Shown piece by piece: positions 1 to 7,030 of a stretch of DNA of 14,227 bases. The translations under genes and the position numbers were made by a program. Position 1 is the stretch's first letter, and every line of letters begins with the position of its first letter. A model generated the notes under the pieces. It made no database searches, was not told where the DNA came from, and saw nothing but the letters and a program-made list of their open reading frames with translations. Source of the stretch: Desulfobulbaceae bacterium (lineage in GTDB: Bacteria; Desulfobacterota; Desulfobulbia; Desulfobulbales; Desulfocapsaceae); NCBI GenBank assembly GCA_027067035.1, contig JAMOMO010000119.1, positions 1 through 14,227 on the forward strand. Direction: 5' to 3'.

Positions 1-1021
1 CAACAATTTTGCGGCAGGCCTTTGCCTGACGTTCAATCACCAGCAGACTCTGCCCCTCCTCACTTTCAGGACTGAAATCATCCATCATCAACTGGGAATA
101 GCCCAGAATCACTCCCAGAGGGGTGTTAATCTCATGGGCAACTCCAGCTGCCATCTGTCCGACGGAAGCCATTTTCTCACTGGAAGCGAGTTGTTCCATC
201 ATGGTTCTCAACCGGGTGAGATCCTTGGCTATCCCTTCACATCCTGTAAACTCGCGGTCCTCATCAAATAAAGCCGTTGCAGAAAGAAGTACATAAACCA
301 CTGATCCGTCGGCCCGGGCAAACCTCACTTCAAGGTCTTCCACAAATCCCACGGAAATAATGGTCTCAAAATACTTCTCCAGATCCTCCTCATTGTAAAA
401 CATATCGTGCAGGCTGAGGTTCTGTTCCTCTTCCATGGAATAGCCAAGCATATCAAGGCCTGCAGAGTTCATATTGACAAGCCTGTCAGCTGCATCACAG
501 AAATAAACCATATCCTTGGAATTAATAAAAAAGTTACGGAATTTCTTCTCAGATGCCGCAAGTCTTCTCGTCCGTCTTTCCACCATTCCCTCAAGATTCA
601 TATTCAGTTTCAATAATTTATCTGCAAACAGTTCCAGCTGGTCATTGGCCTCTTTTAAACTTCGGGCCTTTTTCTGTATGGAATGGTAGCCCTCTATCCC
701 CTTATGATAATAGACACTCACAGCAGAGAGAGAGATCATCAGCAAGGTGTTAAAGCCGCCACTGTAGGGAGCCAGACCCTGCCACTGTTCCTCGTTGCCC
801 GATATCAGAAGTATCTGTTTAAGAAGATGCCCAACGGCTCTGGAAACGGAGAAACAGACCAGGGTGGCGCAGAAATAAAAAAGAAAACCCCAGAGAAAAT
901 TATCCGGTTGCTTACGGATCAGGAGCCAGGCATAACGAAGCGAGAGAAAAGAAAGGATAATGATGATAAATGACCCGACCATATCCACAAGTATGGCCGG
1001 AAGCATGGGAATACTTGTCAT
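1..1021 (-). CDS. PAS-domain sensor histidine kinase (3' part outside the window)
   Basis: The visible 340 residues are the N-terminal part of a membrane histidine kinase. Three hydrophobic segments lie at about residues 8-35, 42-60 and 90-105. A charged, probably coiled-coil linker follows (about 112-160), then a PAS domain (about 160-270, ending GCEGIAKDLTRL). The dimerisation/phosphoacceptor helix begins VGQMAAGVAHEINTPLG, with H296 as the expected phosphorylated histidine. The ATPase domain lies beyond the left edge. The start ATG overlaps the stop of the preceding membrane-protein gene in an ATGA (1018-1021), so the two should be translated together. The likely partner is the NtrC-type regulator at 1947-3374, an inference from proximity and from the sigma-54 promoter in front of this gene pair. 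The signal sensed by the PAS domain or membrane part cannot be read from the sequence. Confidence 0.93.
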   Translation of the reverse strand, partial: MTSIPMLPAILVDMVGSFIIIILSFLSLRYAWLLIRKQPDNFLWGFLFYFCATLVCFSVSRAVGHLLKQILLISGNEEQWQGLAPYSGGFNTLLMISLSAVSVYYHKGIEGYHSIQKKARSLKEANDQLELFADKLLKLNMNLEGMVERRTRRLAASEKKFRNFFINSKDMVYFCDAADRLVNMNSAGLDMLGYSMEEEQNLSLHDMFYNEEDLEKYFETIISVGFVEDLEVRFARADGSVVYVLLSATALFDEDREFTGCEGIAKDLTRLRTMMEQLASSEKMASVGQMAAGVAHEINTPLGVILGYSQLMMDDFSPESEEGQSLLVIERQAKACRKIV

Positions 1022-1491
1022 ACCTTCTCGTCCTCGCAACTGTTTTTATATAAATCCTTCATTGCCAGATAGAGGAAGAACAGCGATGGAACACTGAAGA
1101 GATGGTCAAGCTTGGTAAAATAATAGCCGATTTTAGTACTGGTGAAGGGGCCGATCAGCCGGGTGGTCAGATATCCTCCCTCACAGACAAAATCACTGCT
1201 GTGTACAGAAGAGGCCAGAAAATGCCCCGTGAATGCAACCAGATTCCAGAGGATCATAAAGACACAGAAGGTCTGGAGATAACGCCATCCCCGTAACTTG
1301 AAGGTACTCTGCCGAATCCCCCAGAAAAGATAGCACATGGCGGCGATAAAAAAGATGTGGGCCAGTTGATGGACATATAAACCCTCTGGAGCCCCGTGGC
1401 TTTGCACAGCCCACGCATTCCCGGGAAACACAGTCAATATCAACAGGAGGAAAAATTGGGACATTCCGTGTGTTTTCTTCATAAGATTCAT
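1018..1491 (-). CDS. three-helix membrane protein with clustered histidines, coupled to the kinase
   Basis: 157 aa, family not recognised. A cleavable signal peptide (about residues 1-28, ending NAWA) is followed by three hydrophobic helices at about 44-60, 73-93 and 128-146. The loop between helices 1 and 2 is positively charged (RQSTFKLRGWR), which fits a cytoplasmic loop and places the mature N-terminus in the periplasm. With that topology H41, H45, H90, H97 and H130 all sit at or near the periplasmic membrane face. The gene is first in a two-gene unit, shares an ATGA overlap with the kinase and lies behind a sigma-54-type promoter. It is probably an accessory sensor or signal-input subunit for the kinase; metal, haem or quinone binding is only a guess from the histidines. 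The ribosome binding site is weak (GATGG before the ATG at 1491), and ATGs at codons 4 and 10 are alternative starts. Confidence 0.8.
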   Translation of the reverse strand: MNLMKKTHGMSQFFLLLILTVFPGNAWAVQSHGAPEGLYVHQLAHIFFIAAMCYLFWGIRQSTFKLRGWRYLQTFCVFMILWNLVAFTGHFLASSVHSSDFVCEGGYLTTRLIGPFTSTKIGYYFTKLDHLFSVPSLFFLYLAMKDLYKNSCEDEKV

Positions 1492-1580
1492 ACTGTACCA
1501 TCAAAGTATTCCGAGACTTCCTACAGGTCTGTTCGTACCTGCCCTCCACAATGAGCAATGGCCCACATCGCACCTTACCT

Positions 1581-1596
1581 TGCACATACAGTGCCA
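1581..1596 (-). promoter_or_regulatory. sigma-54 promoter (-24/-12) for the membrane protein/kinase pair
   Basis: On the minus strand the sequence TGGCACTGTATGTGCA matches the sigma-54 consensus TGGCAC-N5-TTGCA at all but one of the eleven defined positions. The invariant GG (1594-1595) and GC (1582-1583) are exactly 10 nt apart. The predicted start point is about 1570, giving a leader of roughly 79 nt before the ATG at 1491. Three palindromic sites lie upstream at enhancer distance, and a sigma-54 activator gene is the next gene upstream. These three facts support each other. No transcript data are available. Confidence 0.8.
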
Positions 1597-1705
1597 CATT
1601 TTTAGACAAACCATAATGATTCTCAGTTGAATGAAAAATCAGGACGTTACTTGAAAATTATTCCGTAACTGCAACACAAGAACTCTTCTGAACAGGGGCT
1701 GAACA

Positions 1706-1742
1706 TGCATCGACAAAGATGCACTGCATCGAAATCGATGCA
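1706..1742. promoter_or_regulatory. tandem palindromic upstream activator sites 1 and 2
   Basis: Two adjacent 18-bp palindromes, TGCATCGACAAAGATGCA (1706-1723) and TGCATCGAAATCGATGCA (1725-1742), repeat with a 19-bp period. The second is a perfect 8-bp inverted repeat with a 2-bp centre; the first keeps the outer 6 bp of each arm. Their centres are about 144 and 163 bp upstream of the predicted sigma-54 start point, the normal location for enhancer sites of NtrC-family activators. The Fis-type helix-turn-helix of the regulator encoded at 1947-3374 is the obvious candidate ligand (inference). Confidence 0.72.
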
Positions 1743-1783
1743 CCACTGGATACTGCAAGCCCCACGTCACAAAAGTATATCTA

Positions 1784-1812
1784 GACGATATTTCTATACA
1801 TTTCATATCGTC
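1784..1812. repeat. 8-bp inverted repeat of unknown role
   Basis: GACGATAT (1784-1791) and ATATCGTC (1805-1812) are perfect inverted repeats separated by 13 bp, in the gap between the regulator gene and the sigma-54 promoter. The arms differ from the TGCATC/GATGCA sites. They could bind a second protein or form a weak hairpin at the end of the regulator transcript. There is no T-tract, so it is not a standard terminator. Confidence 0.4.
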
Positions 1813-1832
1813 AGAAAAATCAGGAACACAAG

Positions 1833-1850
1833 TGCAACAGATTTGATGCA
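1833..1850. promoter_or_regulatory. third, imperfect copy of the activator palindrome
   Basis: TGCAACAGATTTGATGCA has the same layout as the tandem sites (TGCATC-N6-GATGCA) with one mismatch in the left arm. It starts 108 bp from the start of site 2, close to a whole number of helical turns, so a protein bound here could face the same side of the DNA. Its centre is about 271 bp upstream of the predicted start point. Confidence 0.5.
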
Positions 1851-1946
1851 CTTGCCGGCACATGAGAGAACGTGCCTGAATCTTCCGACAAAATGCCCCG
1901 GTCCATGACGGAGATCAGAGCACAGATGTCAGAGAAGGATTTGAAA

Positions 1947-3374
1947 TCAATCCCTAAATGCTTGCGAACTCACCCGGAAACGCTGCATCAGACGCTGAAA
2001 GGATTGTCGTCCCAGGCCGCTTTCACGGGCCGCGGCAGAGACATTGCCATTGCTCATGGTCAGGGCCCGTTCGAGATAGGTGGCAGCAAAGGTGGACATC
2101 ACCTCTTCCTTTGCCTCGTTGTAGGGTAAGCGGTACACGCATCCGGGAACGTGTGTACCGGGCCTGTTTACCGACTCGTCTTCAGCCAGTTCCTCAGGAC
2201 TGAGAAGATCACCGGGAGTGATTACGGTGCCCGGAGTGAGCAGAACGGCCCGGTTGATCCTGTTCTGTAATTCACGAACGTTCCCCTTCCACTCTCTTCG
2301 TTCCAGGCATTTCAGAGCTTCCGAAGAGAGTTCCATGCCCTCCCGGTGATACTCTTCAACATAGATGGCGAAGAAATGCAGAGCCAGCAGCGGGATATCT
2401 TCCCGCATCTCATCCAGTGGCGGCATGGTGACTGTCATCACATTAAGGCGATAGAAAAGATCTTCCCGAAACTCACCTCTGGCCATTTTCGCTTCAAGAT
2501 CCTGATTGGTGGAGGCAAGTACCCGAACATCAACTTTCACCGTACTGGTCTGTCCCAGCGCCTGAATCTCCTTCTCCTGCAGTACCCGCAGTAATTTGGT
2601 CTGAAGAGAAACGGGGATATCGGCAATTTCATCAAGCAGAATGGTGGAACCGGACGCCTCAAGAAAGAGCCCGTCTTTATCATGATCAGCCCCGGTAAAG
2701 GCACCCTTTACATAGCCGAAAAGCTCACTTTCCAGAATCTGCTCGGGTAGGGCCGGGCAGTTCACCGTGATCATTTTCCGGTCACTGCGATTGCTCATTT
2801 GGTGAATGGTCCTGGCTGCGACTTCCTTTCCCGTCCCGGATTCACCACGAATCAAAACCGTTGCATCGCTCTGGCCGAGTCTGGTCAAAAGATCTATGGC
2901 ACGTTTCATGGGAACACTCTGCCCGATAAATTCCGTGGCCCTGTCACTTTTCTGCAACTCCTGATGCAGCTGAAGATTTTCCCGGAGCAGTTGTGTACGC
3001 TCAAAGGCACGCAGGATAATCAGGCTGATTTTTGAGTTATCAAATGGTTTTTCCAGAAAATCGTAGGCTCCATTTTTCAGTGCTGTCACTGCCATTTCAA
3101 TGGTGCCGTAGCCGGTCATGATCACAACGCTGATGGTTCTGTCCAGTTCAAACACCTTCCTGAGCAGCTGCAGACCATCCATACCTGGCATGACAATATC
3201 GGTTATCACCACATCCGGGTGCCAGGAACTGATGTTTTCCAGGGCCTCCTGGGCAGACTGGGCAATGGCCACCTCACAATCACACTTTTTTGCAAGAACT
3301 TTACGCAGAAGAATGAGCAGATCCTTTTCATCATCCACCACCAGAAGCCGTCTGCCGGTTTGAACAGTTTTCAT
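1947..3374 (-). CDS. NtrC-family response regulator, sigma-54-dependent activator
   Basis: 475 aa with the complete three-domain layout. The receiver domain is at about 8-125: acidic residues D14/D15, phosphoacceptor D59 in VVITDIVMPG, T87 and K109. The AAA+ sigma-54 interaction domain is at about 148-385: Walker A GESGTGKE 177-184, the sigma-54 contact loop GAFTGA 224-229, Walker B ILLDEI 245-250. The C-terminal Fis-type helix-turn-helix is at about 435-467. Phosphorylation of the receiver by a kinase should switch on ATP-driven opening of sigma-54 promoters. The GAFTGA loop is intact, so this is a true sigma-54 activator. The start ATG overlaps the phosphatase stop in ATGA (3371-3374). The partly visible histidine kinase at 1-1021 is the likely partner, and the palindromes at 1706-1850 are the likely binding sites (both inferred from context). 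Confidence 0.96.
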   Translation of the reverse strand: MKTVQTGRRLLVVDDEKDLLILLRKVLAKKCDCEVAIAQSAQEALENISSWHPDVVITDIVMPGMDGLQLLRKVFELDRTISVVIMTGYGTIEMAVTALKNGAYDFLEKPFDNSKISLIILRAFERTQLLRENLQLHQELQKSDRATEFIGQSVPMKRAIDLLTRLGQSDATVLIRGESGTGKEVAARTIHQMSNRSDRKMITVNCPALPEQILESELFGYVKGAFTGADHDKDGLFLEASGSTILLDEIADIPVSLQTKLLRVLQEKEIQALGQTSTVKVDVRVLASTNQDLEAKMARGEFREDLFYRLNVMTVTMPPLDEMREDIPLLALHFFAIYVEEYHREGMELSSEALKCLERREWKGNVRELQNRINRAVLLTPGTVITPGDLLSPEELAEDESVNRPGTHVPGCVYRLPYNEAKEEVMSTFAATYLERALTMSNGNVSAAARESGLGRQSFQRLMQRFRVSSQAFRD

Positions 3375-4333
3375 TTCCCACTCTCCTGTGTATCACGGGT
3401 AGCCTGGAAATACTGCTGCACAAAACGCCCTGATGCAGTATCGACAATTGAAAAGTGCAGTGTATTATCAGAGGGAAACGACTCGGTCAGAGCAAAAAAG
3501 ATATTTCTTGATATCGTGGTCGTCATTGCCGTCAGCATCTTTTTCTGCTCGTCATCTGAAAACCTGCGACAGCGCAGCGGCCGTCTGGAGCAGATCAGAC
3601 ACCTCTCTTCTTCAAGCAGAGGGCACAGATACTTCTCCCGGGCAGGGGTTTTGAAGGCTCGTTCCAGAACAGCATTACGTTTTTCCCGGCTTAATTTCGA
3701 GTTGATGACATGACTGATAAATACAGCCTCCACCAGCTGCAGTTCAAAGGCCTGTCTGCAGATGGAGGTATCAGGATCGGATTTGCCGGTCTCTGCAAGC
3801 AGTGCCTCGTAATCCCGAAAAAAGGGCAGCAGATCTATTGTGGTTGGATTTTCAATGCTTGCCTCCCTGGCATTCAGCTGTCCCTGCTGTTTGCTGTATT
3901 TTTTTAGAAGCTTCCACTGACAGTAGTTGGTGGGGTTTGCCCTGGTCCCCTTAAGCGTCTTTTCGGTATACTTGAGAGCCAGTCCGCGCCGCAGATAATA
4001 GGCGGAAATAAAAGTCCCCGTCCGCCCATGCCCGTGACGACAGTGGACCAGAACCTTTTTCTTCAGATAGAGCGCCTCATCCATCCATTCCAGAGCCTCT
4101 TTCATCTGTTCCAGATCCGGGGCACATTCATCGGGAACAGGAAGGAAGCAGACATCAAATCCCTTCTGCTTTTCGATTTCATGGAGATCGGTAAATTCAC
4201 CACAGAGATTGACTATGGCTCCTATCCCCTGGTCTTTGATGGAATCAAGTTCATCATAGGACATGGGAGCATAGCCTACTGCAATCTGACTGGTCAGCCA
4301 GGTAAGCTGATATGACATGTTTTTCTCTTTCAT
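3371..4333 (-). CDS. dual-specificity/tyrosine phosphatase fused to a YkgJ-like cysteine cluster
   Basis: 320 aa from the ATG at 4333, chosen because it overlaps the upstream stop as ATGA; a longer reading would need a TTG at 4351. Residues about 5-150 form a cysteine phosphatase domain. Its signature is VHCRHGHGRTG, with nucleophile C98 and R104 in the C-x5-R loop and a candidate general acid at D69 or D73. The C-terminal half (about 165-320) has no clear family, but four cysteines (C237, C245, C248, C255) lie in a stretch resembling the end of YkgJ-type Zn/Fe-chelating proteins (CPLLEEERC...RRPLRCRRF). The first YkgJ cysteines are missing. It should remove phosphate from a protein or small molecule in the cytoplasm. 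Position between a phosphotransferase gene and a response-regulator gene suggests it acts on products of this cluster; that is inference. Confidence 0.88.
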   Translation of the reverse strand: MKEKNMSYQLTWLTSQIAVGYAPMSYDELDSIKDQGIGAIVNLCGEFTDLHEIEKQKGFDVCFLPVPDECAPDLEQMKEALEWMDEALYLKKKVLVHCRHGHGRTGTFISAYYLRRGLALKYTEKTLKGTRANPTNYCQWKLLKKYSKQQGQLNAREASIENPTTIDLLPFFRDYEALLAETGKSDPDTSICRQAFELQLVEAVFISHVINSKLSREKRNAVLERAFKTPAREKYLCPLLEEERCLICSRRPLRCRRFSDDEQKKMLTAMTTTISRNIFFALTESFPSDNTLHFSIVDTASGRFVQQYFQATRDTQESGK

Positions 4334-6783
4334 TCTGTTGCCTGCTTCCAAAACATCTTGATCTGATTCTGTACCATATTTTCATCTTTGAGGCGCATAT
4401 CCATCAACTTTGTCACCCCGAGAAGACGTCCCAGGATCTGTAATTTACGAAGCATCTCTTCAGCAGACACATGCTGCAGCTTTGCATCCAGCAGGTCACC
4501 CCTGGACGTGACCTGAAAGCCGCTCCTGACGAGTATGGCCTCAACAAAATCTATGCGCAGGCTTCGACCGCAGAAGTCACCCCCTCCGCCTGCAAAACGC
4601 AGCTGACAATAATTTTTTGCCGCATCCTCATCACACATGGCATCAACCAAAATAAAATGATACCCAAAGCGCATGTTCAGGTTGACGTAGTTGCTGCCAA
4701 GTACTGCAAAACTGGCAAACACGGACGAATCCTGACTGACGACACCGCCGGCAAGAACAATCTCATCATAAGCCTTCCAGTCAAAATGGGACCGTCCCTC
4801 CCACTCAACACCGGGATGGCTCAGACCCTGCCACAGGGCACGAAACGGGGTGGATCGAACCTCCTCCAGATGAATATCATTTCTCCCTGCATCCTGCACC
4901 TGCAAACCGCCACCCACGTCCAGCAGGAACACCTCAAGGGGTAAATCGGAAAGGAGTTTCCGTTTCCCCTTTGATCTTTCATCCCCCCTGTCCCCGAGGG
5001 AAAACATGATCTGAACAGCCTGCTCATGGGAGAACCTGATAATATCATGCAGAGACCGGCAGGATTCAGGAACAAATGATTCGGACTCCGGATCAAGCAG
5101 GTTCAGGGGAGTGACGAACTTCAGAAGGCCGCGAAGCCGCCTGAAATAAGGAAGTGACGCCTGGACCTTATAAGGCGCCATGTGTTTTTCTGCAGGCAGG
5201 CAGTTGCCCTGCCACAGCTCCTGAATATCGGCAAAAAGGCTTATCTCCTCACCATGTTTAATCGCCTTGACATTCTCCCCCACAGCCAGAAGCAGAGGAA
5301 CACCAAACTCCCGGCATACCGTGGAAAAATGCCCTGCCACCGAACCAAGCTCTGCCACCACTCCCCGGACCTGCTTGAGAATACAGACCGCAGAGGGCAA
5401 GGTCTCCCGGAGCACAAGAATCGTACCGCGCGGAACATCCTCCAGTACATTTCCTGAATCAACAATGTACGCCGGACCACAGGCCTGTCCCATTGCGGCG
5501 GTCACCCCTCCCTTAAACAGGAGGCTGCCCCGCTCTGCCAGAGGGTGTATTGTCTTGACATCTTCCAGGGAATTCCGTGTCCACAGGGGCCTGCTCTGCA
5601 GAATGACAAGAGAGCCCTGTCTGCTGATAGACCACTCCACATCCCGTGGCGAATCAAAAAACTCTGCAATACGCCGTCCCTCTTTCTGGAGCAGAAGCAA
5701 TTCAGCATGCGATAATATCCGGTTGTCCTGACCTTCTCCGGAATCACCTGCACCCGTTTCATACGATTCAGGAATAACCCGGCCACTGACAAGGGCATCC
5801 CCCTGCCCGGCCACAGCATGGATGGAAACATTTGTCTCATCCCCACCCGCAGGATCAGCCGTATACATGACACCACTGACCCTTGCATCCACCATTTCCT
5901 GAACCAGAACCGCCATGGCTGTCTCCTCATCTCCAAGACCGGAGTTGAGCCGGTAGGCCAGGGCTTCCGGACTGTACTTACTGCTGATTACCCGGCGCCA
6001 GGCGTCCACTATTGTATCACCGGAGACATTGAGCAGGCTGAGATACTGTCCGGCAAAGGAACAGGAGCCGTCCTCATTGAGGCAACTGCTGCGTACCGCC
6101 ACAAGGGGAGTGTCCCCGAAACTGCGTGAAAAGGCCTCCCAGGCAGCACCTATTTCCTCACTGACGGCAGCGGGAACCTCAGAGGACATAATCAGATCCA
6201 CAAGTCTGCCTGACGCCTCTCTCAGGCTCTGAGGTTCCACTCCTTTGATACTGCAGAGAATTTCATCAACGGGACCGCGAAGATCATTATGGGCCATAAA
6301 AGCATTACAGCAGTTTGCCGTAATAACAAAACCCCTGGGAATGGAAAGGTTCAGCTCAGAGGCTAGTATCGCCAGCTGCGAGGCTTTCCCCCCGGCCAGG
6401 TCATCCCGCCGGGCTTCCTCCTCATGCAGCGAACAGACAAAAGGTGGGCCGTCATCAAGCCGCGGAGGAGCCAGCAGGAACTTACTGTAAAAATCAAACT
6501 TTTTATAATAGCTCTTCAGGTTGACATGGGCTCCGGGCGCCATCTGTTCAAGACTCTCCACCATTCCCAGCACATTTCCGGAAAAACGTTCGTAACGCAA
6601 ACGAATTTTGCTCAAATCCTCTTTGATTCCCAGATAATACAGGGATTCAAGCTCAGCCATTTCCTCATGGGCACGCCCGTCATAGTCCAGAAGTTTCTGG
6701 AAGGACTGATAGGTTGAGCGCAGCATTTCCCCCGGGGCAAAAACTTTGTATGTCCAGTATTTAAAAAGATTTTTTACCAGCAT
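4330..6783 (-). CDS. PEP-synthase/PPDK-like phosphotransferase lacking a recognisable PEP barrel
   Basis: 817 aa from the ATG at 6783, preceded by AGGTG six bases upstream; a GTG nine bases further up is less likely. An N-terminal region (1-115) has no assigned family. The ATP-grasp, pyruvate phosphate dikinase-type domain covers about 125-405: LAGGKASQLAILASELNL, VRSSCLNEDGSCSFAGQY, VSGVMYTADP, VEWS...VILQSRPL. The swivelling phosphohistidine domain (about 425-525) aligns H485 in AGHFSTVCREFGVP with the catalytic histidine of PEP synthase. The last ~290 residues do not show PEP-barrel motifs, so the acceptor may not be pyruvate. By family logic it makes a phosphohistidine from ATP and passes phosphate to an unknown acceptor. 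It sits in an operon with a phosphatase (ATGA overlap at its stop) and an NtrC-type regulator. A regulatory or degenerate role is possible. Confidence 0.88.
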   Translation of the reverse strand: MLVKNLFKYWTYKVFAPGEMLRSTYQSFQKLLDYDGRAHEEMAELESLYYLGIKEDLSKIRLRYERFSGNVLGMVESLEQMAPGAHVNLKSYYKKFDFYSKFLLAPPRLDDGPPFVCSLHEEEARRDDLAGGKASQLAILASELNLSIPRGFVITANCCNAFMAHNDLRGPVDEILCSIKGVEPQSLREASGRLVDLIMSSEVPAAVSEEIGAAWEAFSRSFGDTPLVAVRSSCLNEDGSCSFAGQYLSLLNVSGDTIVDAWRRVISSKYSPEALAYRLNSGLGDEETAMAVLVQEMVDARVSGVMYTADPAGGDETNVSIHAVAGQGDALVSGRVIPESYETGAGDSGEGQDNRILSHAELLLLQKEGRRIAEFFDSPRDVEWSISRQGSLVILQSRPLWTRNSLEDVKTIHPLAERGSLLFKGGVTAAMGQACGPAYIVDSGNVLEDVPRGTILVLRETLPSAVCILKQVRGVVAELGSVAGHFSTVCREFGVPLLLAVGENVKAIKHGEEISLFADIQELWQGNCLPAEKHMAPYKVQASLPYFRRLRGLLKFVTPLNLLDPESESFVPESCRSLHDIIRFSHEQAVQIMFSLGDRGDERSKGKRKLLSDLPLEVFLLDVGGGLQVQDAGRNDIHLEEVRSTPFRALWQGLSHPGVEWEGRSHFDWKAYDEIVLAGGVVSQDSSVFASFAVLGSNYVNLNMRFGYHFILVDAMCDEDAAKNYCQLRFAGGGGDFCGRSLRIDFVEAILVRSGFQVTSRGDLLDAKLQHVSAEEMLRKLQILGRLLGVTKLMDMRLKDENMVQNQIKMFWKQATE

Positions 6784-6826
6784 CAGAGGCACCTACAATC
6801 CGCAGGGAAAACAGCAAGGAGCAGCT

Positions 6827-7030
6827 TTACAGGGTGTTCTGCGGTTTTTCTATTTCAACTGCATTCAGACCCGTCTTTTTAAGCATTTGTTCATATATAT
6901 TGTAGCTATTCAAACGTGATCTGACAAACCTAATCACCAAATAAGCGCGTATCTCTTCATAAACAGCTGTTTTTTTATAGAGCCGCCCCTGAACACTGCC
7001 CGGCTGCCTCAGCTGCAGCCCCGGACTCAT
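6827..7030 (-). CDS. small 67-aa protein coupled to the amidohydrolase
   Basis: Not recognised. The ATG overlaps the amidohydrolase stop as ATGA (7027-7030), and GAGGAG lies just upstream as a ribosome binding site, so translation is plausible. The protein is basic and mostly helical in appearance: residues about 20-55 are rich in Y, R, I and L and contain IRAYLVIRFVRSRL. It ends KPQNTL. No signal peptide, clear membrane helix or cysteine motif is visible. The next gene starts 43 bp downstream. Support is the start signal and operon position, which match the pattern of its neighbours; no function can be assigned. Confidence 0.55.
   Translation of the reverse strand: MSPGLQLRQPGSVQGRLYKKTAVYEEIRAYLVIRFVRSRLNSYNIYEQMLKKTGLNAVEIEKPQNTL

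Noticed and set aside
1193..1609. 138-codon open frame on the minus strand covering the sigma-54 promoter and part of the membrane-protein gene
   Set aside because: Overlaps a gene with a clear signal peptide and membrane helices in another frame; its translation is low in recognisable structure and its start lies upstream of the predicted transcript start.
1857..1876. Hairpin GGCAC...GTGCC downstream of the regulator gene as a terminator
   Set aside because: Stem of about 7 bp with a wobble pair, but no T-tract follows on the minus strand, so a standard terminator cannot be supported.
2945..2965. Another TGCAAC...GATGCA-like activator site inside the regulator gene
   Set aside because: Half-sites are 4 bp apart rather than 6 and lie within coding sequence.
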